A stretch of DNA of 33,691 bases from assembly GCA_900771335.1 (NCBI GenBank), contig CAAGNP010000031.1:1-33691 (forward strand), read 5' to 3'. Source of the stretch: Rikenellaceae bacterium. GTDB lineage: Bacteria > Bacteroidota > Bacteroidia > Bacteroidales > UBA932. This document shows, piece after piece, positions 16,499-24,104 of the stretch; the stretch's first letter is position 1; each line of letters starts with the position of its first letter. Under the pieces are notes generated by a model. That model was given only the letters and a program-made list of their open reading frames with translations. It did no database searches and was not told the origin of the DNA. The translations under genes were made by a program, and so were the position numbers.

Positions 16499-18817
16499 TT
16501 AGTAAGTCAATTCTATATCGTCGATTCTCAAGGCAGAGCCTATGTGTGCTGTCTGCTGGCTTCCTGCTATCTCCATAGAAAAAGCCGTATTAACACCACC
16601 ACTGCTGCACGATCTGAAGCTTATATATAAGGTAGCTGCCTTTGTCTCTGCATCTGAATAGACAATTGGCATTTCGCACTGAGTCCACTCAGAAGCCATC
16701 CTTCCGTCCAATTTTTCAGCCCTCGCAATCTCTCTGCCATCTTTATCTTTTACAGACAGATTGACTACGAATGTTTCACCTGAGATAGGCTGATATTTGT
16801 ACCAGAATTTTATTGATGATGGGCGACTCGCAAATGCGTGTCCGTCAGCTGAGTGATTTCCATCATTATCAGCCTTTCCCAACCAGATCTCACCAGGGAC
16901 ATTGGAGCCTACTGCCGTCCCATCGGAATTACCGCTTCCCACATTGACAGTGTATACAAGTGCAGACTTTATTCCTGTATGTGCATCTGTAGAGTAAGCA
17001 GTACAAGGGAAGTTCTTGCACCAGTTTGATGTCCAGGCAGTATGTCCATCAGGCATTGTCTTTTTGCTGTTCACAGCCCACCAAGTATCAGTTTCGCCCT
17101 CATTATATGGAAGATACCAAGTTCTGTCATAATCGTATATCCAGCCTAATGGAGACACATGCATTACTGTCGAGTGATACTCTTCAAAGCCCGGATTACC
17201 CACTTGAAGTTCTGCCTCAGTGGTAACCGTAACTACATTGGACATCAGATTAGGATTATTGTTGTATATTGATCTGTAATGATAAGTGGTATTTGGCTCT
17301 ACAACCAAAGTTCCATAATCCACTACAGAGTTGTCCACTCTATCGAATCCTTTCAAATCTTCCCAGCTTTCGCCATCAGCACTTACCTGAAGTCTGAACA
17401 GACTGCCTACACCTTTCGAGATAGATACCTCCGGAGAGACGATTTTATTTGCCCACACCCTACCCTCAGGAATGGACAATGTCTGGGTGATAGGATATGC
17501 TGTCGCAGTCAAAGTCTTGGATGTAGAGTGCTCCACATCATCTACTACTTCTATTTCAAAAGTAGCAAGGTCTCTCTCCACCTGCAGAGAAGGGTTCTTA
17601 CTGTTGATACTCTCAAAAAGTTTTGTCATTTTCAGATATGTAAGATCTCTGCTGCCAGGTGCCATATCTTCATCCCACTCAAAGCCTGCAGCTTTTAATT
17701 TTTCAAGGTGACCTTCAGCTACAGTTGATGGATTTGCAAGATCGATCTGCTCTCCGAGAGGAATATCAAAACCATTTTCCGATGTCAGATACTCAGAATT
17801 GACAGTCAGATAAAAATGTTTAAGACCCGCTCTGGCGACAACAGAGATTGTGGCAGAGTTGCCGGTATTGTCACCCTCTACCACAGCGTGGTTACCATTA
17901 TTGAAGCCTGCTGCCACTACTTGAGGAGGGTCCTGTGGAGCCCATATCTCCAATATCTCCACATTTGTATCTTCCCTTACGATGTTGTCATCTGTAGTTA
18001 TATTAACATCCAGAGAGCCATTTCTCGGATCCGATACACTAATGTTTACTGTCAGGAAGTCATTTGCTTTCACCTCCATAGGTGCCTCCAAAAGTTTGGT
18101 ATACTTCCAGCTGCTTTCATCATTGTATTCATGCTGTGCCATAAACTCTATCTGGAGCTTCTCAGTAGGCATCATATAGGCATCCTTTGTCTCCCCTTTT
18201 TTGTACCTGAGGATCTGCTTATACTTGATGGGATCCTTCGACTCAAGGGTATCAACATTTGAAAATCTCACGAAATAGTCATAATACGAACCTGAAACCG
18301 TCTCATCAAAGTTTACTCTGATACGGACATTCTCCACCTTGGCAGTCGCCTCAATGTTGGTAATATTGGGTTCACCCTTATCATCCAATCCACCTTTGAC
18401 TTCGAAATCCTTTTCTACATGGAAGAATGGCTTCTCAAAGCCACACGCTGTAGAGTCACCTCTGAATGAGATCAATTTCCAGTTTCCGGCATTGACCCTG
18501 AAGGTTTTGGTCTTGGCCTCCTCATATTTTCCAAAATATAGGAGACGCCACTGCTCTTTACCGGTCTCTTTACCATTTGCCAGTTTTTTACCATAACGGT
18601 AAAGTTCTACATACATACTGTCCACATGTGGTACTGTTTCAGGATTCATAGCTGGAGAGTCTTCACCTTTGGTGACTACCTCTACACCGCTATCTACTGA
18701 CAGGCCTATCTTAAGCAGAGCCTCACCATCAAACTCCTCAGAGGATGGTCCCACCTTGGTGCAGGATGCCAACATCATTATTGCCAAAATCAATAAAAAT
18801 TTAAGACGTTTTATCAT
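16499..18817 (-). CDS. DUF4493 plus PCMD-like lipoprotein (772 residues)
   Basis: A predicted lipoprotein (lipobox LASC, Cys19). DUF4493 spans about residues 34-275 (ALLKIGLSVDSGVEVVTKGE at its start, with a central VRIRVNFDE strand). The shared middle beta domain lies at about 300-455, a fibronectin-like segment at about 460-540 (LVVEPNTTYHYRSIYN), and a C-terminal beta domain (about 545-772) ends ALRIDDIELTY. That last part carries the PCMD-type features (FASRPSSIKFWYKYQP) but is more diverged than those in the 537- and 769-residue proteins, with extra Trp-rich loops. It begins five bases after the fimbrillin-like stop; the 22-base gap that follows is the largest in the operon. Probably surface exposed. 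Confidence 0.85.
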   Translation of the reverse strand: MIKRLKFLLILAIMMLASCTKVGPSSEEFDGEALLKIGLSVDSGVEVVTKGEDSPAMNPETVPHVDSMYVELYRYGKKLANGKETGKEQWRLLYFGKYEEAKTKTFRVNAGNWKLISFRGDSTACGFEKPFFHVEKDFEVKGGLDDKGEPNITNIEATAKVENVRIRVNFDETVSGSYYDYFVRFSNVDTLESKDPIKYKQILRYKKGETKDAYMMPTEKLQIEFMAQHEYNDESSWKYTKLLEAPMEVKANDFLTVNISVSDPRNGSLDVNITTDDNIVREDTNVEILEIWAPQDPPQVVAAGFNNGNHAVVEGDNTGNSATISVVARAGLKHFYLTVNSEYLTSENGFDIPLGEQIDLANPSTVAEGHLEKLKAAGFEWDEDMAPGSRDLTYLKMTKLFESINSKNPSLQVERDLATFEIEVVDDVEHSTSKTLTATAYPITQTLSIPEGRVWANKIVSPEVSISKGVGSLFRLQVSADGESWEDLKGFDRVDNSVVDYGTLVVEPNTTYHYRSIYNNNPNLMSNVVTVTTEAELQVGNPGFEEYHSTVMHVSPLGWIYDYDRTWYLPYNEGETDTWWAVNSKKTMPDGHTAWTSNWCKNFPCTAYSTDAHTGIKSALVYTVNVGSGNSDGTAVGSNVPGEIWLGKADNDGNHSADGHAFASRPSSIKFWYKYQPISGETFVVNLSVKDKDGREIARAEKLDGRMASEWTQCEMPIVYSDAETKAATLYISFRSCSSGGVNTAFSMEIAGSQQTAHIGSALRIDDIELTY

Positions 18818-18822
18818 ATCTG

Positions 18823-20754
18823 TTATTCTGAATATATTATTTCTATTTTATAGATTGCTTTATCGTACAGGTTATTGCTTGATGAATACATCATTGATGG
18901 ATTATTGGTATTCAACACTTTCTTGCCGGAATAAGGCAAATAACCATTCGACTTATAAGTAAGCAAGTAATGGGCCCTCTTGCACTCATCTCCCATTACC
19001 ACAGAGGTCTGAGTTGCAGGGCACACTGTAAAATATATGTCCAAAAATGCCTCCTGGTCGATTGAATACCCGAACATGCTATAATTCACGTTCCTCCCGC
19101 AGCCGTCAAATCTGGTCTTTACACCCAGTTCCTTGGTCCCCTCCCCAGTAGGGACATGGAACTTCGGAGAACGGATGGCACTTGTCCCATCTTTTGCTAT
19201 CTTTATGTGGTCATCATCAAAACTTGCATTTATCAGACCCCAGCCGTGACTCCACCCTATAGGATTTGAATTAAATATGGCCTCCATCGGCAATCCTGTG
19301 ATATGAAAGTCCCGGCCTGCCTCAAAAGTAAGGTTTCCGACTTTTACGGTTACTTTATATGGATAGGCTTGGAAAGTGGTCCTTGTCAAGTTTCCAAAAG
19401 AGACCTCTGATCCACTGGCCGAAGAGGCAACCATCTCAGTTCCATCAAGTGTTGCCTTGTATGAATCTATTATATCCGAATGGACATTTATCGATGCAGT
19501 AACGTCATAAATAGTGGTATTGGCACAACTATTCGCTCCACTGATGTCTCCTGCCGCATATTTATCATACGAAGTATATCCTCCCAAAGTGATTTTCACC
19601 CCGGGATCAGGGATAGTTATGGTCTTAGAGCCCAATGTCACTGTCTGACCATAAATTTTGTAGTATGGGCTAAAAATATACTCCCCTGCAGTAAGAAGCT
19701 TATAATTGCCTACTGTGTTGAGTGTAACAAGAGCGCCGGATAGAGCTGAACCGTCATTTGACTTGAAACTCCTCACTATCTTGCCCTGACTGTCGACAAG
19801 TGTAGCTCCCCACTCCTCTATCCTGGCATCCGGGGTACCCGATTTTTCCATTTTGAAGGTAACGGCAGTGCCATTGAGAAGGTTCTCTTTATAAGTATGT
19901 CCATACGAAAGGTCCGAATAGTTCACCCCGAATTCGGAGAATCCTCCACTAATAGTAATAGGGATAATATACCCCTCTTTACCTGTAAAATCATACCCTC
20001 CTGTAGTACCGTCAGAGAAGCTGCGTATCATCTGATGACCCGATTCATCCACCAAAACAATACTGAATCCTTCTTCCAATTTAACAGGAGGAACACATAT
20101 GTATGTCAACCCCTCTCCCTGCACAGGGACCTGTATCTGGTACCCCATCTCATCAGATTTGGAATAGCTTCCATCAGCGGGATCAATAACCAAAGGGTAC
20201 ATATCCTCAAGCTTGTTGCCGAAGAATAGCAGGCTGCATACCCCCTCCACCTGCACATCTATTGCAAGCATTGCCCCGGCAAATTTGAGTGCAGAGTTTA
20301 TTCCATCCTCATTATATCTCTCTTTTGAGTATAAAAAAGGGTTGTGTGAACCATCCTGATTATTGTATCTGACAAGAATCTTTCCATCAGAAGTCACACT
20401 CATGGCATCACCGGCAGGATATGTGAAATAACAATCTGCCGGCGCAGACTCAAGTGTCACAAACCCGGTAAACGATGCCCGATGTGAATCATTATCATCT
20501 ATGTGATAGACAGAAAGATCAGCCACAGCTCTTATATTGTCAGCTGTTACGGCAGTTATCTGAAGAATATCTGAACACTCCCACGACAGGGAGGTACCAT
20601 CAACGGATATTTTTGTATGGGATTGTGAGCTTGCTGCAAGGTGGATTGGGTATTGGGAAGGAACTTCAGGGGTATCTATCCCTGAACAAGAGGTAAGAAG
20701 TATAACAAATACCGCCACAAAAAGAATCATATTATTTACCCTCCACAATCTCAC
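18823..20754 (-). CDS. Fimbrillin-like lipoprotein (643 residues)
   Basis: A predicted lipoprotein (lipobox LTSC, Cys23). I chose the GTG at 20754, because the first ATG (20730) would lack the basic n-region of the signal peptide; the GTG overlaps the upstream TAG by one base. Residues about 35-275 look like the fimbrillin/Mfa-like N-terminal fold (HTKISVDGTSLSWECSD, then ASFTGFVTLESAPADCYFTY), seen in Bacteroidales pilins and pilus accessory proteins. Residues 280-480 are a further beta region, and the C-terminus (about 480-640) is a beta sandwich rich in Gly and aromatics. Whether it polymerises like a true pilin cannot be told. It raises the possibility that the operon builds a surface fibre. 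Confidence 0.75.
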   Translation of the reverse strand: MRLWRVNNMILFVAVFVILLTSCSGIDTPEVPSQYPIHLAASSQSHTKISVDGTSLSWECSDILQITAVTADNIRAVADLSVYHIDDNDSHRASFTGFVTLESAPADCYFTYPAGDAMSVTSDGKILVRYNNQDGSHNPFLYSKERYNEDGINSALKFAGAMLAIDVQVEGVCSLLFFGNKLEDMYPLVIDPADGSYSKSDEMGYQIQVPVQGEGLTYICVPPVKLEEGFSIVLVDESGHQMIRSFSDGTTGGYDFTGKEGYIIPITISGGFSEFGVNYSDLSYGHTYKENLLNGTAVTFKMEKSGTPDARIEEWGATLVDSQGKIVRSFKSNDGSALSGALVTLNTVGNYKLLTAGEYIFSPYYKIYGQTVTLGSKTITIPDPGVKITLGGYTSYDKYAAGDISGANSCANTTIYDVTASINVHSDIIDSYKATLDGTEMVASSASGSEVSFGNLTRTTFQAYPYKVTVKVGNLTFEAGRDFHITGLPMEAIFNSNPIGWSHGWGLINASFDDDHIKIAKDGTSAIRSPKFHVPTGEGTKELGVKTRFDGCGRNVNYSMFGYSIDQEAFLDIYFTVCPATQTSVVMGDECKRAHYLLTYKSNGYLPYSGKKVLNTNNPSMMYSSSNNLYDKAIYKIEIIYSE

Positions 20755-21647
20755 TACTTATCCTCCTTTATTCCCCCCTGGGTGTAATCACCCAAGGTTA
20801 TATTGTTCTGTACCGGCTTTCTCTCCCCCTCAATGATAAACTTGATATTTGGAGAAATGATAGGTTCACCTATATATTTTACATTAAATGTAACACCATC
20901 TGCAGGATTGATTACAGCAGGTTCACCATTCTCCTCGAAGTAGCCGGATATGGACTCCATATACTCTTCAGCTTCGAAGTTCAGCAGATAAAGTGTGTAA
21001 TGGAGGTTGATCGGATAATCTTGAAGATTATAGTACCCCACCTGATTGACAGGGTCAAAATCGAGCTCCCGGATAGTCTGAACTTCTTCTTGGACCAATA
21101 CTTCTGCACTCTGTTCCTCATCATCTGCTGAGTCATCATCTACGGGTGCTGGCACTGTTCTCACTTTCAGTTTGAAACCTGAAAAAGACTCGAACATACT
21201 GTCATCAAACTTTACATTTACCCTGCAGTTCGCCACATTGCACACTACAGACACAGACGACACCACATCGTTTATCACAGAAAAGGGACTGCTCTCCCCC
21301 TCGTGTCTAATGCATCCGTAGCCCTCTTCCGCCTCCTCTTTGGTACAGCTCTCAGCATAAAGTGTGTAAATACCATAATACCATTCCATAGGCATCAGAA
21401 CATCACCATAGGTATAGAAATCTGATGAACCATAGTCATCTACCCCGGAAAATTTGAACCTGTAGTGGTCAAATTCAGAAGATACCACTGCAGATTTCAC
21501 CTCTATCTCTGTGCCAGAAGACAATGAAAGGTCTACTTCTCCCCGCAGGAGCTCCTCTGCAGCAGCTCCCTCACACGAGGACAAGGCCATGATATTCAAT
21601 ATCATGGCAAATGCAAAAAGTTTATTTCTACGTAAAAAACCTAACAT
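20754..21647 (-). CDS. DUF4493-like lipoprotein, first gene of the operon
   Basis: A 297-residue predicted lipoprotein (lipobox LSSC, Cys25). The ATG at 21647 is preceded by AAAAAGGAGAAA, a strong Shine-Dalgarno sequence for Bacteroidota; a TTG further upstream is rejected. The mature part starts GEVDLSLSSGTEIEVKSAVV and keeps the DUF4493 arrangement (YRFKFSGVD, then VVCNVANCRVNVKFDDSMFE). It lacks the middle and PCMD domains of its larger paralogues and ends in an acidic and basic tail (GGIKEDK). Its promoter is probably the TATATTTG at 21682-21689. It leads the seven-gene transcript and overlaps the next gene by one base. Confidence 0.8.
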   Translation of the reverse strand: MLGFLRRNKLFAFAMILNIMALSSCEGAAAEELLRGEVDLSLSSGTEIEVKSAVVSSEFDHYRFKFSGVDDYGSSDFYTYGDVLMPMEWYYGIYTLYAESCTKEEAEEGYGCIRHEGESSPFSVINDVVSSVSVVCNVANCRVNVKFDDSMFESFSGFKLKVRTVPAPVDDDSADDEEQSAEVLVQEEVQTIRELDFDPVNQVGYYNLQDYPINLHYTLYLLNFEAEEYMESISGYFEENGEPAVINPADGVTFNVKYIGEPIISPNIKFIIEGERKPVQNNITLGDYTQGGIKEDK

Positions 21648-21681
21648 TTTCTCCTTTTTTTCGCAAAAGCGCAAAATCGTG

Positions 21682-21689
21682 CAAATATA
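21682..21689 (-). promoter_or_regulatory. -7 promoter element of the lipoprotein operon
   Basis: TATATTTG on the minus strand matches TAnnTTTG and lies about 35 bases before the ATG at 21647. A TTG lies 17 bases further upstream in place of the usual -33 box. A start near 21677 would give a leader of about 30 bases containing the strong ribosome-binding site. Confidence 0.6.
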
Positions 21690-21729
21690 AGAAAACTTTG
21701 AAAATTCAATCAGTTTCCTGAATTTTCAC

Positions 21730-21737
21730 TACATTTG
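21730..21737 (+). promoter_or_regulatory. -7 promoter element of the BACON gene
   Basis: TACATTTG matches TAnnTTTG. Transcription would begin near 21743, after the first possible ATG (21742), which is why the ATG at 21760 is preferred for this gene. It is about 40 bases from the opposite promoter, so one bound regulator could control both directions. Confidence 0.5.
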
Positions 21738-21759
21738 GAGAATGTTTGTAGAGAAGCGG

Positions 21760-23163
21760 ATGATAAAGTACTTGAAAATAATAATTGTAGCACTGTGCTG
21801 TACAGCCTGCAGACCTCAACAGCAGGTGGACAAAGTAGATCTCTCCACCCATGAGATCCATTTTGACCGTGAGGGTGGCAAGGCTGAGGTACAGGTAGTG
21901 GCTACATCCTTCTACAGATCATTGATATACGCAGATTGGGCAGAGTGTGATTTTGTCCAAGACGACAAACTGGTCATTACTGCAGCGCCAAACGACTCCA
22001 CCTCCCGAAACGGAAAAATATTGTTCATATGTGGATCGGATACTGCCATACTCAGTCTGAGCCAATCCCACAAGGATGAGTTCTCCATACTTCCCGAAAG
22101 TGTCAATTTCAGTTATAGGGGTGGATCAGAACAGATTTACATCAAGTGCTATACAGATTGGTCTGTTAAGGAGAAAAGTGAATGGATAGTTGCAGAACCG
22201 TCCCAGGGGTCAGGCCCCCAATACATATCCATAAATGTACAGGAAACAGAGAACCAGACTGCTACAACAGGGGAAATAACTTTCACAAGCCAAGGAAAGG
22301 AGATAACAGTAACGATACAGCAGCAGGCTAAGCCATTCATAAAGTTTGAAAGAGAGAATATCGATGTAGATGGGGATGAGAACGACATTTCCATATTGTA
22401 CCTTACAAATACAGATTTTCAGATAACAAATGAGAACCAATGGATAAGGGTTACAAACCATGACACGGTATCCAGGATAATATCCCTGGAAATTCTCAGG
22501 AACATGGAGTACACTAAAAGGGAGGGGACCATCAGGTTCACATGCAAACAGGATACAGCCATATACAGCACTCTTACCATTAACCAAGGGGAGAAAATTG
22601 ACCATCCTGCACTGGAATTTGAAGAGGGATACACACTTCAGGTATCCAGCCGTACGCCATTTTCACTTCACCCCATATTTACCGACATGTCAGATACCAC
22701 TCTGATATGGCGGTCTGACTGTCCAGACATAGCCAATGTGGACCAAAATGGAGTAGTCAATATACTGCGTACAGGGGAATGCCGGATCACCATAACCAAT
22801 ACATATCACAACGTCTCTGCTGAGATACTTCTGAAAATAAGGCTGCTCGCAGATAGCATGACTGTAATGCTGGGAAACCAGAACATGAACATAAACACCA
22901 CTGCAGTAAGATTTCCAGGAGAGAAGATGACAATACAGGTGCTTCTGCATCCTGAAGATTCATACAGTGGAGATATCATTTGTTTCTCTTCCAATCCGGA
23001 ATCAGTCAAAACAGATGGCCTAAATGTAGAATGCATTTCTGAAGGTATGTCTACAATAACTGTAGAATCGCTGTACCACAAACTCAGTTACAGCTTTAAG
23101 ATAATAGTTATCCGGACTACTTCTTCCGGTACTCCAGAGGGGTCATCCCTGTGTTTGCCTTGA
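21760..23163 (+). CDS. BACON-domain lipoprotein with C-terminal Ig-like (Big_2) region
   Basis: A 467-residue predicted lipoprotein (lipobox CTAC, Cys17) when started at ATG 21760. It has three tandem BACON-type beta domains (about 21-105, 106-193 and 194-275), each with the VxFxxxGGxxxIxVxxxxxW pattern and an ending like ITFTSQGKEITVTIQQQ. An Ig-like Big_2 region follows (about 280-440, IANVDQNGVVNILRTGECRI). BACON domains are linked to glycan or mucin contact in Bacteroidota, but here no enzyme domain is attached. It is divergent from the seven-gene operon and tail-to-tail with the AraC-type regulator. The final residues after KIIVI (RTTSSGTPEGSSLCLP) are read antisense to the regulator gene. 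Confidence 0.83.
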   Translation: MIKYLKIIIVALCCTACRPQQQVDKVDLSTHEIHFDREGGKAEVQVVATSFYRSLIYADWAECDFVQDDKLVITAAPNDSTSRNGKILFICGSDTAILSLSQSHKDEFSILPESVNFSYRGGSEQIYIKCYTDWSVKEKSEWIVAEPSQGSGPQYISINVQETENQTATTGEITFTSQGKEITVTIQQQAKPFIKFERENIDVDGDENDISILYLTNTDFQITNENQWIRVTNHDTVSRIISLEILRNMEYTKREGTIRFTCKQDTAIYSTLTINQGEKIDHPALEFEEGYTLQVSSRTPFSLHPIFTDMSDTTLIWRSDCPDIANVDQNGVVNILRTGECRITITNTYHNVSAEILLKIRLLADSMTVMLGNQNMNINTTAVRFPGEKMTIQVLLHPEDSYSGDIICFSSNPESVKTDGLNVECISEGMSTITVESLYHKLSYSFKIIVIRTTSSGTPEGSSLCLP

Positions 23164-23986
23164 AAAATTTCTGGAATACTGACTGGTTGGTAAAGTTCAG
23201 TTTGTAGACTATCTGCTTGATGGTATCACTGCTGTATCGGAGGAGGTTCTGGGCCTCAAGCATCACATACGAATCGATCCAGTATGATGGTGTCTGACCA
23301 CTTGCCGTTTTCACCACTTTAGCGAGATATTTGGTAGTTATACAGAGCCTGTCGGCATAGAACTGGACACTACGCTCCTTGACATGGTATTTTGCCACCA
23401 ATCTTATAAAGTGGTCATATATCACCTTTGTCCTCGATTTGGAGTCATCATTTTCACCTGCTATCTCCTTCTGACGCCCGCTCCAGGAGCCTGCCACTTC
23501 GTATATCAAGGATGAGCAGAGTGCCATGATACTCTCGGAGACAAAGGGCCTTTTGGAGTCAAGAACATTCTTGATCAGACTGTAATACCTCATCGCCAAC
23601 ATAACCTCTGTCCTATTGAGAGATATGGTAGGATGTACCAGTGGGGAGACAGATCTGTTAAAGAATGCCCCCATATCAAACCTCAGCTTTGTCATGTACT
23701 TGGTAGATATCACCACCGCTATCAGGTGGCTACCGATATCGGGGGTATTATCTACTATTCGTACGATATTTCCAGGTGTTATTACCGAGAATGTATTTCG
23801 GGTAATCTTATACTCCTTAAGGTCCAACGACAAAGTAAGATTTCCAGACACACAGAATAGTCCCACAAAACCATCCACACGAGTAGGGACATTATTGAAG
23901 AAAGTACGCTCCGTTTTCTTTTTATAATGGAGGTCACCCACAAAGAAATCGTCACCGATACTCTTGATGGTGGCCATATCAAACAT
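23117..23986 (-). CDS. AraC-family transcriptional regulator
   Basis: A 289-residue DNA-binding regulator. The N-terminal part (about 20-170) is a cupin-like sensing domain (LTLSLDLKEYKITRNTFSVI, then TPGN). The C-terminal 100 residues carry the two AraC helix-turn-helix units: FYADRLCITTKYLAKVVKTA with the signature ASGQTPSYWI, then IVYKLNFTNQSVFQKFFKAN with TGMTPLEYRKK. A longer frame beginning at a TTG (24061) would cover the promoter and terminator and is rejected; ATG 23986 or 23977 fits. Its last 47 bases overlap the BACON gene on the other strand. Being adjacent to the lipoprotein locus, it is a reasonable candidate to control it, though no operator is proven. Confidence 0.92.
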   Translation of the reverse strand: MFDMATIKSIGDDFFVGDLHYKKKTERTFFNNVPTRVDGFVGLFCVSGNLTLSLDLKEYKITRNTFSVITPGNIVRIVDNTPDIGSHLIAVVISTKYMTKLRFDMGAFFNRSVSPLVHPTISLNRTEVMLAMRYYSLIKNVLDSKRPFVSESIMALCSSLIYEVAGSWSGRQKEIAGENDDSKSRTKVIYDHFIRLVAKYHVKERSVQFYADRLCITTKYLAKVVKTASGQTPSYWIDSYVMLEAQNLLRYSSDTIKQIVYKLNFTNQSVFQKFFKANTGMTPLEYRKK

Positions 23987-24035
23987 CTTCTTCAGCTGAA
24001 GGATAGTTATGGTATTATACAGTTGGTTCACAATG

Positions 24036-24043
24036 CAAAAATA
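24036..24043 (-). promoter_or_regulatory. -7 promoter element of the AraC-type gene
   Basis: TATTTTTG on the minus strand matches TAnnTTTG, about 50 bases before ATG 23986. It directly abuts the T-run of the terminator of the upstream acyl-CoA synthetase gene. Confidence 0.5.
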
Positions 24044-24081
24044 AAAAAAAGGGGGGAACAATACTGAGTTATCCCCCCCCC
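24043..24081 (-). terminator. Intrinsic terminator of the acyl-CoA synthetase gene, with G/C homopolymers
   Basis: Read on the minus strand, nine G (complement of 24073-24081) pair with six C (complement of 24051-24056) around a loop of about 16 bases, followed by eight T (complement of 24043-24050). It lies 24 bases after the synthetase stop. Confidence 0.7.
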
Positions 24082-24104
24082 GATCACTATTAAAAACAAA
24101 TTAC

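Noticed and set aside
10425..21647. A classic Sus-type polysaccharide-utilisation locus
   Set aside because: No SusC TonB-dependent receptor, SusD-like protein or glycosidase is present in the operon.
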